Counted from the first letter of the stretch, positions 50,027 to 59,397 are shown. The stretch is 64,000 bases of DNA from Phocaeicola barnesiae DSM 18169 = JCM 13652 (GCF_000374585.1 NZ_KB894657.1:1-64000); one strand, 5' to 3'. A program made the numbers and translations. Notes: generated by a model not told the origin, from the sequence alone.

Positions 50027-50845
50027 ATGTCAAGAATAGATTTAACGTCCTTGGAATGGTGTGAGCTGATTTTCAAGGACAAGAACAAGAACTATGGCGC
50101 ATACAAGATGCGTCAGGACCTGGGCCGGCGTCAACTGGCAGCTTTGGTAATCGTCACTTGTGCGGCAGTTGCCGCACTGACGTTGCCGAGACTCATCCGG
50201 ATGGCGATGCCGGAACAGAAGGAAGAAATGGTGGAGGTGACCCAGTTGTCCATGTTGGAGGAACCGGAAGTGAAGGACGAGAATATTGTCCGTAAGGTAG
50301 AGCCGATAGCTCCTCCTCCGGCGCTAAAGAGTACCATCAAGTTTACCGCTCCGGTGGTGAAGAAGGACGAAGAGGTATCCGATGAGGACGAACTGAAAAG
50401 TCAGCAGGAACTGACAGAAACCAAGGTACAGATATCCATTGCCGATGTGAAAGGAAACGATGAACTGAACGGTAAGGATATTGCAGATTTGAAGGAAGTC
50501 ATTACACAGGCTCCGGAGGAAGTGAAGGAACAGCCCTATACCATGGTGGAGCAGATGCCTCAGTACCCGGGTGGAATTACGGAACTGTTGAAATACATTG
50601 CCAAGAACCTGCGTTATCCGGTCATTGCCCAGGAGAACGGTATTCAGGGACGTGTCATTGTCCGTTTCGTCGTGACGGCTACAGGTACAGTAGAGCAGGT
50701 ACAGGTCATGCGTTCGCTCGATCCGAACTGCGATAAGGAAGCTGTCCGTGTGGTACAGTCGTTGCCCAAGTGGATACCCGGTAAACAGAACGGAAGAAAT
50801 GTACCGGTGTATTATACGGTACCTATTACATTCAAATTACAATAA
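50027..50845 (+). CDS. tonB: Energy transducer TonB
   Basis: TonB (272 residues) spans the periplasm and contacts TonB boxes of outer-membrane receptors. One membrane helix (AALVIVTCAAVAALTLP, residues 37-53), a proline/glutamate/lysine-rich linker (PIAPPPALKS), and the C-terminal TonB domain (GIQGRVIVRFVVTATGTVEQ, then KWIPGKQNGRNVPVYYTVPI) are present. It is 22 bases after the second exbD. Confidence 0.95.
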   Translation: MSRIDLTSLEWCELIFKDKNKNYGAYKMRQDLGRRQLAALVIVTCAAVAALTLPRLIRMAMPEQKEEMVEVTQLSMLEEPEVKDENIVRKVEPIAPPPALKSTIKFTAPVVKKDEEVSDEDELKSQQELTETKVQISIADVKGNDELNGKDIADLKEVITQAPEEVKEQPYTMVEQMPQYPGGITELLKYIAKNLRYPVIAQENGIQGRVIVRFVVTATGTVEQVQVMRSLDPNCDKEAVRVVQSLPKWIPGKQNGRNVPVYYTVPITFKLQ

Positions 50846-50876
50846 TTTACGGAAATCAAAAGCATTGCATACGTGT

Positions 50877-51821
50877 ATGAAGAGAGTTATGTTCGTTGGT
50901 TTATGGATAAGTTTGTGTGTGTTGGCAGCCTGCTCTTCGCATAAAAGCGAGGATGACGCCCAGACGCTTTACTCAGGAAACATCCGGATAGCGGTAGACG
51001 AATCGTTACGCCCTATCATGGAAGAAGAACTTCAGGTGTATACGGCGCTGAATCCGGAGGCCGTAGTGACACCGGTTTATTGCAGTGAAGTGGAAGCGGT
51101 GAATCTGCTGATGAAGGACAGTGTCCGTCTGGCAGTGACTAACCGTGCGTTGACAGAGCGGGAACTGCAGTCTTTTCATACGCGTAAGTTTTTTCCGGAG
51201 TCGGTCCGGATGGCGGTAAGCGGCCTGGCCCTTATCGTCAACCGGCAGAATCCGGACTCTCTGCTGACCGTCGACCAGTTCCGTCGGGTGTTGCTTGGGG
51301 AAGTGACGCGTTGGGAACAGTTGAATCCGGATTCACGGTTAGGAGAACTGCAGCTGGTTTTTGATAATCCGAATTCGGGAACTGTCCGTTTTGCGATAGA
51401 TTCCATCTGTAAGGGACAACCGATAGCTTCTGCTGTCAAGGCGCAGCGCACCAACGAGGCGGTCATCCGTTATGTATCCGAAACTCCGGGAGCCATCGGA
51501 GTGATTGGGGTCAACTGGATAGGCAATGATGCGGATTCTACCCGTCTGTCTTTCAACCAGTCGGTCCGTGTGATGGCTGTCAGTGCGGACACAGCGGAGA
51601 CCACCGGTGATGCCTGCCGTCCTTATCAGGCCTATCTGGCCTTGCGGAAGTATCCATTGACACACGATGTGTATATTCTGATTAATGACCCAAGGGGAGC
51701 TTTGCCTACAGGGTTGATGACGTTTCTGACAGGCGACAGGGGACAGCGTATCATTCTTAAGTCGGGGCTTGTACCTGCTACCCAACCGGTCCGCCTGGTG
51801 GATGTAAAAGATGATTTTTAA
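50877..51821 (+). CDS. PstS-like phosphate-binding lipoprotein
   Basis: The 314-residue protein has a lipoprotein signal with lipobox LAAC (cysteine 19) and a PBP-like fold: GNIRIAVDESLRPIMEEELQ, then DNPNSGTVRFAID, and TPGAIGVIGVNW. These blocks resemble PstS of phosphate transport. No pstCAB genes follow; instead it lies inside the tonB operon 31 bases after tonB. A role in sensing or binding a ligand for the Ton system is possible but unproven. I used ATG 50877, since the longer frame overlaps tonB and lacks a signal. Confidence 0.8.
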   Translation: MKRVMFVGLWISLCVLAACSSHKSEDDAQTLYSGNIRIAVDESLRPIMEEELQVYTALNPEAVVTPVYCSEVEAVNLLMKDSVRLAVTNRALTERELQSFHTRKFFPESVRMAVSGLALIVNRQNPDSLLTVDQFRRVLLGEVTRWEQLNPDSRLGELQLVFDNPNSGTVRFAIDSICKGQPIASAVKAQRTNEAVIRYVSETPGAIGVIGVNWIGNDADSTRLSFNQSVRVMAVSADTAETTGDACRPYQAYLALRKYPLTHDVYILINDPRGALPTGLMTFLTGDRGQRIILKSGLVPATQPVRLVDVKDDF

Positions 51822-51841
51822 CCGCGTAAAATGATGGAAGA

Positions 51842-53263
51842 ATGATGAATAAACGTATATATTTTTTAGGAATACCGTTCTTTGCGCTTTCTTTATGGGC
51901 ACAGGAGCCCTTGGAAGCCGGATTGACAGAACAGGTGGAGGCTATTGCCGCTTCAATCAAGGAACATCCGCAGACAGCTGCCGAGGGGTTCGATAACCTG
52001 TTGAAGGGGAAGAACAAGAAGAATGTCTCGCTGCTGGTGGCTATCGGCGATGCTTACCTCACTGCCGGAAATATACAGGAAGCCGGACGTTATGCCCAAC
52101 GGGCTGCCGATGTGGACAATAAAGCTCCACAGGTCTACCTGCTTCAGGGAGATATTGCTTTGGCAGAGAACGATCCGGGTACAGCCTGCGGTAATTACGA
52201 ACAGGCCATCCTCTTCGATGAAGATTGTAAGGAAGCCTATTACAAATATGCCCATGCTTATGCAGGGGTCAATCCTCAGCTTTCGGTAGATATGTTGCTG
52301 AAACTGAAGGCCAGATTTCCAGAGGAGTTGCAGACGGACCGCGAATTGGCCAATGTCTATTATCAGATGGGCGACTACAGCCGTGCCAAGACTGCTTTCG
52401 ATACATTCATGCAGGCCGGCAAACCGGAAGTACAGGATTATGGTCGCTATGCCATGCTGCTTTATTTGAACAAGGATTACCGGGAGTCAATGGATATGGT
52501 AGAAAAAGGCCTGTCGATGGATGCCCAGTACCACCTGCTGAAACGTCTGAAGATGTACGACCTGTATGAACTGAAGGCGTATGAGGAGGCCTTGAAGGCT
52601 TCGCAGGAATTCTTGGATCAGAAAGAGGGGAGTTTCGTATACCTGGATTATGTGTATCAGGGAAGAATCTGCGAAGCACTGAAACAGACCGAACCGGCTG
52701 TCGCGGCGTTCAAGCAGGCTTTGGCGGCCGATACTCAGGGGGAACATCCTGAAATCTGGAAGGAAATGTCCGGGGCCTATGAGTCGGCACAAAACTATCC
52801 GCAGGCTGTAGAAGCTTTTCAACATTATGCGGATTGCCTGAACGGCAAGATGGAGGTCTCTGATTTGTTCCTGCTGGGCAGGTTGTATTATCTGTCAGCA
52901 TCGGCTACCGAGGATATGGCACAGAAGACTGCCGCTTTAACCAAGGCCGATGAGATTTTTGCTCAGGTAGCCCAGCGGGTTCCAACCAACTATCTGGGGA
53001 ATTTCTGGCGGGCGCGTGTCAATTCTCTGCTGGACCCCGAAACGTCACAAGGGTTGGCGAAACCGTATTATGAAGCGGCACTGGCTCTGCTTAGCCAACA
53101 GCCGCAAGCTTCACAGTCACTGATGATTGAATGCGAAAGTTATCTGGGGTATTATTATTTCCTGCAGAAAGATTACGAACAGTCGAAAGAACACTGGCGT
53201 AACATTCTGAAACTTGACCCTGAACATGCTGCGGCCAAGCAGGCTTTGGAAGGAATGAAATGA
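51842..53263 (+). CDS. Periplasmic tetratricopeptide-repeat protein
   Basis: The 473-residue protein has a short signal peptide (IYFLGIPFFALSLWAQ) and about ten TPR-like helix pairs, for example AIGDAYLTAGNIQEAGRYAQ and LAEDPEYY-type units ending ILKLDPEHAAAKQALEGMK. TPR arrays are protein-docking scaffolds. Its place as last gene of the tonB operon suggests a partner of the Ton complex; this is inferred. It starts 20 bases after the PstS-like gene. Two adjacent ATGs are possible starts. Confidence 0.8.
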   Translation: MMNKRIYFLGIPFFALSLWAQEPLEAGLTEQVEAIAASIKEHPQTAAEGFDNLLKGKNKKNVSLLVAIGDAYLTAGNIQEAGRYAQRAADVDNKAPQVYLLQGDIALAENDPGTACGNYEQAILFDEDCKEAYYKYAHAYAGVNPQLSVDMLLKLKARFPEELQTDRELANVYYQMGDYSRAKTAFDTFMQAGKPEVQDYGRYAMLLYLNKDYRESMDMVEKGLSMDAQYHLLKRLKMYDLYELKAYEEALKASQEFLDQKEGSFVYLDYVYQGRICEALKQTEPAVAAFKQALAADTQGEHPEIWKEMSGAYESAQNYPQAVEAFQHYADCLNGKMEVSDLFLLGRLYYLSASATEDMAQKTAALTKADEIFAQVAQRVPTNYLGNFWRARVNSLLDPETSQGLAKPYYEAALALLSQQPQASQSLMIECESYLGYYYFLQKDYEQSKEHWRNILKLDPEHAAAKQALEGMK

Positions 53264-53271
53264 TAGTCAGG

Positions 53272-53304
53272 AATCAGTAGGGCTGGATGGCTCTACTGAT
53301 TTTG
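53272..53304 (+). terminator. Terminator of the tonB operon
   Basis: AATCAGTAG pairs with CTACTGATT (9 bp, plus inner GC pairs) followed by a T-rich tail (TTTTGTT). Confidence 0.75.
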
Positions 53305-53334
53305 TTATTGTATCATGCCATTTGCAGGCAGATG

Positions 53335-53422
53335 AAAACGAACTCATGTTTTGATGAAAACGAACGTTTGTTTGGGTTTAAACGAACGGACATCTTGAAT
53401 GGAACGAACGTTCGTTTTTTGA
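53335..53422. repeat. Four-unit 22-bp tandem intergenic repeat, copy 2
   Basis: Units begin at 53335, 53357, 53379 and 53401. AACGAAC occurs exactly at 53337, 53359, 53381 and 53403, a strict 22-bp period. Unit 4 carries the palindrome AACGAACGTTCGTT (53403-53416) and a T-run. Unit 3 contains CGAACGGACATC, close to unit 1 of copy 1 at 27820. Confidence 0.88.
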
Positions 53423-53509
53423 AGTACTTCTCCTGAACTCTTGATGCTTTGTAATATACTTACAATGAGCGGTTTATGATTAACTGCTGGAGGTGAGGCT
53501 TAAAAAACT

Positions 53510-54706
53510 TTGCACAGAGACGGCAAGGCTGTTGGTTTTCTGACCGGAAAGATGGATTTGGCTACGCGTGCGCAGTCAGGACAAACCCTGGTACTGAAGC
53601 GTGGAGTAGCACGTTTTGATTTGACTTTGTCCGGAAATATTGCGGTAAACAGCCTGACGTTGAAAAATGCGGCACAATCCGTCTATTTGTTTCCTCAGGC
53701 TGAGGGGGTCAAGTCGCCAGCCGGAGTTGTCCGCAAAGATGTGACAGTTCATTTTGATGAGGTACTGACAACCTCTACTCCAGGTGTCCTTTATGTCTAT
53801 GAGCAAGAGAATGAAGGATTGGAAGTCAGTGTAGAAGCGATGGTAGACGGTCAGTCAAAAGTATTGACCAAAACGCTGGAGGAAAAAGTTCTGAAGCGGA
53901 ACTCCATCTATACCTTGACGCTCCGGAAGGATACTTTATCGAGTGAAGTCAGTCTGGATGTACTTGCTTGGGAAGATGGAGGAAATACACAGCTACAACC
54001 CGACTTGGATAGTCAGATAACAATTGATAAGAATTTGTCTTCACTCCCAGACGGGGTACAGATGACGGCAAATAATACTGTAACGGTTCCCAGCCGTGCG
54101 TTGGATTTCACATTGGCGTTGGATTGTGACGATGAACTGGAGTTTGTGTCTTCAGAGAATCCTTGTGTTACCGTTGAAGCCGTTTCATCGGGAGTCGTTG
54201 GTGAAAATAAGTTTGTGGTCCATAAAGCTTTGTTCCCTCCCGGATATCCGGAAGAGGAAGTGAAGGTATTCTTCCGTCGGAAAGGGTTGAATGAATCGTA
54301 TGAAGAAGATTGTGTCAAACTGATTCTGCAGGAAAATCCGATTCGTCTGGAGGGCTTTACATTCGATTTACAGGATTATACCTGCGATTTCGGCCGATAC
54401 ATTGATAATGAGATGGGACGTTTCACCTTGCCTGAAGGTTTGGAACTCGTCGCTGAATTTCCCGAAGAGGATAAATGGGTGAAAGTGGAACAGGTAGCCG
54501 ATGCAGCGAATACGTATCGTGTACTTGCTGGATGGAAACCGAACGATCCGAAAGCGGATGGCCGTAAACAGTCTGCCAAACTGGTGGTCCGTCGCACAGC
54601 CGACCAGCAGGAAATGGAAACTACTGACAGAAACCTGATATACCCCGGTGGAAAAGATGCATTCCTTTCTGCCGGGGTATGTTGTTTGGGAGCGTTTGCT
54701 GAATAA
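53510..54706 (+). pseudogene. Fimbrillin-clan (FimB/Mfa2-like) gene, truncated
   Basis: The open frame (398 residues) has no proper start: it opens with TTG nine bases after an in-frame stop, and the first ATG (53552) would give a protein without signal peptide or lipobox. The segment VLKRGVARFDLTLSG, then LKNAAQSVYLFPQ, is typical of fimbrillin-clan proteins, which are exported lipoproteins. The C-terminus also looks damaged: after NLIYPGG the frame reads through a strong hairpin (54640-54680) into cysteine-rich nonsense-like sequence. I take it as a remnant lacking its 5' end. Confidence 0.55.
54640..54680 (+). terminator. Hairpin inside the end of the fimbrillin remnant
   Basis: ATACCCCGG (54640-54648) and CCGGGGTAT (54672-54680) form a perfect 9-bp stem with an inner GGAA/TTCC helix. 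It may be the original terminator of the gene, now read through. Confidence 0.5.
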
Positions 54707-54709
54707 AGA

Positions 54710-54750
54710 ACTCCCTGCCCGCTACCGTCACCGGCGGTCGGACAGGGAGT
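54710..54750. terminator. Bidirectional terminator between fimbrillin remnant and ndh
   Basis: ACTCCCTG (54710-54717) pairs with CAGGGAGT (54743-54750), with an inner CCG/CGG helix. It lies between convergent genes. Confidence 0.7.
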
Positions 54751-54770
54751 GATGAAAAAAATGATGGAAT

Positions 54771-56126
54771 TTAGAGAATGTTGTCGGTTGTAGGAGGTTC
54801 TTCTCCCCAGTGAACTTTGCTTTCACGTTCTTCCCGGTCTTTCACCTCTTTGGCTTTCCGGGCATAGACTATCATACGTAGTGACTGGTCGTAGGTGAAG
54901 TAGCTCCATATCCAGTTGAGCAGGACGTTGATTTTGTTGCGGACACCCAGGATAGAGCGTAAGTGGACCACCAACCACAATATCCAGGCCAGCCAGCCTT
55001 GTGTCTTGACGGTTTTGAACTCGGCAACAGCCTTGTTCCGTCCTACCGTCGCCATGGTACCTAGGTTTTTATATCGGAAAGGGCGCATGGCTTTGCCCTG
55101 ATTCAGTCTTTTCAGGTTCTTGGCCAGTAACCGTCCTTGCTGGATAGCCACCTGGGCCAGTTGCGGATGTCCGTTCGGATAGTTCTTGTCTTCGGTCATC
55201 AGGCATTGGTCGCCGATGCAGAAGATGTCCTCGACTCCTGTTACTTGGTTATAGGCATCCACTCGGATACGTCCGCCTCGACCTATGACTTCTTCAGGCA
55301 GGTTACCGATGGCGTTTGCACGGACACCGCTTACCCAGATGAACGAGCGGGTAGGTATCTCCATGCCGTCTTCCAGTATCACTTTGTGGTCCTGATAGTC
55401 GGTCACTTTCTTGTTGAGGTAAATGTTTACACCCATATTTCGGAGAAACTTCTCTGATTTTGCGGAAGCTTCGGTGGACATACCTGCCAACAAGCGGTTT
55501 CCGGCTTCTATCAGGAAGATATGCAGGTTGCTCGGGTCCATTTCCGGATAGTCCTTCGGAATGACATAGCGTTTCATTTCGGCGATGGCACCGGCTATCT
55601 CAACTCCTGTAGCTCCGCCGCCTACAATGACGATGTTCAGCAGTTCCCGCCGTTCCTGGTCGGTAGCGCAGGTGACGCTCCGCTCCAGGTTGCTCAGCAG
55701 CGCGTTCCGTAATCCCATGGCTTCCGACAGGGTCTTCATGGGCATGGCTTCCGTTTCAATCCGCCGGTTGCCGAAAAAATTGGAGGTTGTACCTGCCGCC
55801 AGTATCAGGTAATCGTAGTCTATTTTCCCTATGGAAGTCTGCAGGATATGTTTTTCGGGATATACCTGTCTGGCTTCGGCCATGCGGAAATGGATATCCT
55901 TGTAGCCGTTGAAAAGTTTGCGGAAAGGGAAGGAGATGGAACTTGGTTCCAGTCCCGATGAGGCTACCTGATAGATGAGCGGTGGAAACTGGTGATAGTT
56001 GTTCTTGTCAATCAGGATAATCTGGAATCCCGATTTGTGCAGTTCGTTGGCCAGTTTCAGCCCTCCGAATCCTCCACCTACGATGACGACTCTTTTCTTG
56101 TCTGTTCTAGCGATATTGAAACTCAT
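54771..56126 (-). CDS. ndh: Type II NADH:quinone oxidoreductase
   Basis: NDH-2 (451 residues) is a non-proton-pumping flavoenzyme at the inner face of the membrane that passes electrons from NADH to quinone. The FAD-binding motif is VVIVGGGFGGLKLA (residues 13-26), the NADH-binding motif IVIVGGGATGVEIAGA near residue 165, and the second FAD motif GVEDIFCIGDQC near 292. The C-terminal region has an amphipathic membrane anchor (QGWLAWILWLVVHLRSILG). Confidence 0.93.
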   Translation of the reverse strand: MSFNIARTDKKRVVIVGGGFGGLKLANELHKSGFQIILIDKNNYHQFPPLIYQVASSGLEPSSISFPFRKLFNGYKDIHFRMAEARQVYPEKHILQTSIGKIDYDYLILAAGTTSNFFGNRRIETEAMPMKTLSEAMGLRNALLSNLERSVTCATDQERRELLNIVIVGGGATGVEIAGAIAEMKRYVIPKDYPEMDPSNLHIFLIEAGNRLLAGMSTEASAKSEKFLRNMGVNIYLNKKVTDYQDHKVILEDGMEIPTRSFIWVSGVRANAIGNLPEEVIGRGGRIRVDAYNQVTGVEDIFCIGDQCLMTEDKNYPNGHPQLAQVAIQQGRLLAKNLKRLNQGKAMRPFRYKNLGTMATVGRNKAVAEFKTVKTQGWLAWILWLVVHLRSILGVRNKINVLLNWIWSYFTYDQSLRMIVYARKAKEVKDREERESKVHWGEEPPTTDNIL

Positions 56127-56151
56127 AAGCGTTGATAGTTAGTGAAATGGG

Positions 56152-56667
56152 TTAATTGTGGGCGAAGGCCTCTACAAATGCTTTGGCCTGTTCGTCTTTT
56201 AAATAACAAATTTCAGAGGCAGGTGTATAAAGGTAAGAGGTATATTCGAATAACTGGAAACTGGCGAACGACTTGTCTTTGGTATAGAGGAAGTCCAATT
56301 TCATCGGCTTCTTCTCATCATTGGCCGGAAATTTTTCCGTTTGGAGATAAGCTTCCAGCCGTTTGGAAAGTTCGGCCTGTTGATAGGGATTGTAGCAGAC
56401 TGACTTCTTGCGGATGCTGCTACCTGTGGGCAGGTATACCCAATGGAGACTGCGGAATCCGAGTTGATAGAGGGCTGCCAGAATACAAAAACTTCCTGAG
56501 CAGATACGGAAAATATCCAGGTTGGAACCTTTTTCAGTCGTTGAGGTTGCCATCAGTAGAAAAACTCCTATGCCTATTAGGATGCAGGCTATTCCGATTG
56601 TGGTGAAGTTGATGCGTTTCTGGATGTCTTGATGTGTATAGTTATGTAAAGAATGATATTGTTTCAT
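56152..56667 (-). CDS. Two-helix membrane protein of unknown function
   Basis: I do not recognise the family. From ATG 56667 (MKQYHSLHNYTHQDIQKR) the 171-residue product has two close membrane helices (INFTTIGIACILIGIGVFLLMA and FRICSGSFCILAALYQLGF), then a soluble cytoplasmic domain of about 90 residues with DKSFASFQLFEYTSYLYTPA. Upstream in-frame ATGs at 56694 and 56745 are alternatives. It lies 14-90 bases downstream of the secreted protein gene and 25 bases upstream of ndh, so the three may be cotranscribed. Confidence 0.6.
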   Translation of the reverse strand: MKQYHSLHNYTHQDIQKRINFTTIGIACILIGIGVFLLMATSTTEKGSNLDIFRICSGSFCILAALYQLGFRSLHWVYLPTGSSIRKKSVCYNPYQQAELSKRLEAYLQTEKFPANDEKKPMKLDFLYTKDKSFASFQLFEYTSYLYTPASEICYLKDEQAKAFVEAFAHN

Positions 56668-56759
56668 AAGAATTTGAATTTGATTGTTAGACATGAAGTG
56701 TTGGTACAGAGTCGATAAGGGCTGTACGTTAGATAAATCGGACAATGAAATTCAAGATT

Positions 56760-57167
56760 CTAAATCAGGATGTGCCGGATGGCATACGTATACAGGCATT
56801 CTTTACCCGTACGCCCGATGGTGTAAGCCTGTCTGTGTGATATTGCCGATACAGCCACCAGAGTCTGTGTTGAACGGCTCATTTCTCTGAGCAGGTTCCA
56901 GCTGTTCTGGCGGATAGTGTACTGAAGGTGTCGCAGGTAGCGCTGGCTGGACAGGTTAAAATGTTCGTTGACGGAGTGTAGGTTATCGATAGGAAGAACC
57001 TGTGCCATGGAGAAAGGGTGTGAGGCCAGTCGTTGGCTGTCGGTATCTCCAGTGCATGCATGTGCTTCCGGAACCGGACAGGCCGTTTCCGTACACACTT
57101 CCCGGCACTGCCAGTGGATGGCAATCCCAACGAGTATGAACAGCATCAGTGCAATGAATCTTTTCAT
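56760..57167 (-). CDS. Small secreted protein, unknown family (paralogue B)
   Basis: The 135-residue protein starts with a hydrophobic signal (MKRFIALMLFILVGIAIHW) and has cysteines in CREVCTETAC and HACTG, then a helical region FNLSSQRYLRHLQYTIRQNS and a C-terminus KECLYTYAIRHILI. The last 66 residues resemble the product at 47296-47712: both have an NLxxxRYxRxL segment and end CxYxx(x)A(L/I)R(K/H)I(I/L)I. Function unknown; export is likely. Confidence 0.55.
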   Translation of the reverse strand: MKRFIALMLFILVGIAIHWQCREVCTETACPVPEAHACTGDTDSQRLASHPFSMAQVLPIDNLHSVNEHFNLSSQRYLRHLQYTIRQNSWNLLREMSRSTQTLVAVSAISHRQAYTIGRTGKECLYTYAIRHILI

Positions 57168-57227
57168 CTTTCTGTTTCCCCTTTTAGAAAGAAAACAAAC
57201 CGGATGCAGAAATTGTTCATGGCTGAG

Positions 57228-57292
57228 GGAAAAAACAGCGCCACAGTCCTACAGCGGAACGGTTTTGCAAGCTGTATTCCTGTGGCGGCTGT
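57228..57292 (-). terminator. Terminator of the pullulanase gene
   Basis: On the minus strand ACAGCCGCCACAG pairs with CTGTGGCGCTGT (one bulge) and is followed by a run of T residues (57231-57235 on the plus strand are A). Confidence 0.7.
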
Positions 57293-57352
57293 CCTTTCTA
57301 ACCTATGTGCTAACTATGATAAAACCCCTATATATTAAGGAAGACTACATCG

Positions 57353-59350
57353 TTATTGGTGTACAATCAGTGCCGAGCGTGGAGCAGCAGTCAGTTTGTT
57401 GCCGGTCATACTGCCCAGTCCTTTTTCCGGATTGATTTTTCCATCCTTGCAGACTATCTGATAGGTACCTTGCGGTACGTCGATACTTGCAGGTTCATTC
57501 TTGGAGTTCAGGATAACGGTGATGTTCTTCCAGGTGTCGCCGTTGGGGGCTCCGTTAATCCGGAAGGCTACTACGTTATTGTCCTCCATATCCAGAAATT
57601 CCAGATGCTTGTATATCAGTTCTGCATCGCCCAAATGGAAGGCCGGATGAGCCTTACGCATGGCTATCAGTCCTTTCAGGTAGTCGAAGGCTTCCCGATG
57701 GATGGCTTTGCCGGCCCAGTTGATGGCATTGATGGAATCCGGACTGTTGTAGGAATTGCGTACGCCTTTCTTGTCGCGCATGATTTCATCGCCTGTGAAG
57801 ATGAACGGAACACCTTGCGAAGTGAATACGGCCGTATGTGCCAGCTTGTGGTAGGCAGTCAGTTCCTTGTCCGTTGCCTTTGGCGCGGTAATCTTCAGAC
57901 GGTCGGTAATGCAATGGTCGTCATGGCAACTGGTGTAGCTCAGCATCTGTGTCGGTTGGGCGGTCCAGGATGCCGGTGTGTTCAGGGTAGAATCCTTCAG
58001 TTGCGGATGAGGCAGTGCGGCAGTGATACCGAACATCACCTGTGTATCGTGTCCCGTACGACCGATGACGAAGGCACCTTCCAGGTCGTTGTTCCAGCTT
58101 CCCCGCAACCCGTCACGGAATTCGTCACTGAAAGCGGCTACTCCCGGCATCCGGTAGGTGTTGGCTTTCATGGCCAGACTGTCGGCCGGATAAGCCGGAC
58201 TGCTGGCTGCCCATCCTTCTCCGTAGATGTAGATGGTCGGGTCAATCTTGTCCAGTGCGCTCCGGATGGCTTCCATGGTCGTGATGTCGTGGATGCCCAT
58301 CAGGTCGAAACGGAAACCGTCGATGTGGTATTCGTTGGCCCAGTAGCAGACTGATTCCACCATGTATTTCCGCATCATTTCCCGTTCGCTGGCTGTCTCG
58401 TTACCGCAGGCGGAACCGTTGGCAAAGCTGCCGTCCGGATTCTGGCGGTAGAAATAACCCGGTACGGTACGTTCGAAGTTACTTCCTTCGGTATTGAAGG
58501 TATGGTTGTATACTACGTCCATGATGACACGGATACCTGCCTGGTGCAGGGCCATCACCATCTGTTTGAATTCCCGGATACGTGTTTCCGGTGTATACGG
58601 GTCGGTAGCGTAGGAACCTTCCGGTGCGTTGTAGTTCAGCGGGTCATATCCCCAGTTGTACTGGGGTTTGTCCAGTTGTGTTTCGTCTACCGAGGCGTAA
58701 TCGTATGAAGGCAACAGATGTACATGAGTAATTCCCAGTTCTTTCAGATGGTCGATTCCTGTCTTCTGTCCTTCTTTGCTTGTTGTACCGGTTTCGGTCA
58801 GGGCAAGATATTTTCCCCGGTTCTTGATGCCGGACAGGCTGTCGATGGAGAAGTCGCGGTGGTGCATTTCGTAGATGATGATATCGTCGAATCCTTTCAA
58901 AGTTGGCCGAACATCCTGGCTCCAGCCTTCCGGGTCGGTCGTGTCGAGGTTCAGAATGGCTCCTCTTTTTCCGTTTACTCCCACGGCTTTAGCCATGACT
59001 CCCGGTGTTTCGTCCAGCCATTTCCCGTTTATCTTGACTTGGAACGTATAGAATTTCCCTTTCAGGTCTTCGGTTACAGAAGCTTTCCAGATACCGTTTC
59101 CGGCTTCTTTCATGGGGACGGTCTGGATGGCATTTCCGGTCAGTCCGTCTGTATAGAGTTTTACATTTACTTCTTCGGCAGTCGGTGCCCAAAGCATGAA
59201 GTCTGTTCCCGTTTCCGAGTAGGTCATTTCGTCCCACGGTTGGGAAAAGGTAGGATAATCTTCAAACGATTCGTATTCTTTGGGGGCTGTTCCGCACCCG
59301 AAGAGGGTGGTTGTCAACAGGGTAAATAAGAGTAGTTTTTTTGTTTTCAT
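57353..59350 (-). CDS. pulA: Type I pullulanase lipoprotein, GH13
   Basis: This enzyme (665 residues) cleaves alpha-1,6 branches of pullulan, starch or glycogen. It has a lipobox LFGC (cysteine 19), an N-terminal CBM48-like domain (GTDFMLWAPTAEEVNVKLYT), the type I pullulanase signature YNWGYDP, and a GH13 barrel. The nucleophile is about D349 in FRFDLMGI and the acid/base about E378 in GEGW; the third acidic residue is in SCHDDHC. It is a membrane-anchored lipoprotein, probably surface or periplasmic. It lies 333 bases downstream of susD on the same strand with its own terminator. Confidence 0.93.
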   Translation of the reverse strand: MKTKKLLLFTLLTTTLFGCGTAPKEYESFEDYPTFSQPWDEMTYSETGTDFMLWAPTAEEVNVKLYTDGLTGNAIQTVPMKEAGNGIWKASVTEDLKGKFYTFQVKINGKWLDETPGVMAKAVGVNGKRGAILNLDTTDPEGWSQDVRPTLKGFDDIIIYEMHHRDFSIDSLSGIKNRGKYLALTETGTTSKEGQKTGIDHLKELGITHVHLLPSYDYASVDETQLDKPQYNWGYDPLNYNAPEGSYATDPYTPETRIREFKQMVMALHQAGIRVIMDVVYNHTFNTEGSNFERTVPGYFYRQNPDGSFANGSACGNETASEREMMRKYMVESVCYWANEYHIDGFRFDLMGIHDITTMEAIRSALDKIDPTIYIYGEGWAASSPAYPADSLAMKANTYRMPGVAAFSDEFRDGLRGSWNNDLEGAFVIGRTGHDTQVMFGITAALPHPQLKDSTLNTPASWTAQPTQMLSYTSCHDDHCITDRLKITAPKATDKELTAYHKLAHTAVFTSQGVPFIFTGDEIMRDKKGVRNSYNSPDSINAINWAGKAIHREAFDYLKGLIAMRKAHPAFHLGDAELIYKHLEFLDMEDNNVVAFRINGAPNGDTWKNITVILNSKNEPASIDVPQGTYQIVCKDGKINPEKGLGSMTGNKLTAAPRSALIVHQ

Positions 59351-59397
59351 GGCATTCGATTAGAAGTGTTTATAAAGAGATTTCTTTCATCCGAATG

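Noticed and set aside
53335-53422. CRISPR array
   Set aside because: The 22-bp units are directly adjacent with no unique spacers, and no cas genes are near.
56142-56606. Plus-strand frame of 154 codons near ndh
   Set aside because: It overlaps the two-helix membrane protein gene on the other strand, is rich in cysteine and tryptophan in a random-looking pattern, and has no start signal.
57356-58354. Plus-strand frame (332 codons) opposite pulA
   Set aside because: It is a shadow of the pullulanase gene; the pulA catalytic motifs are intact on the other strand.
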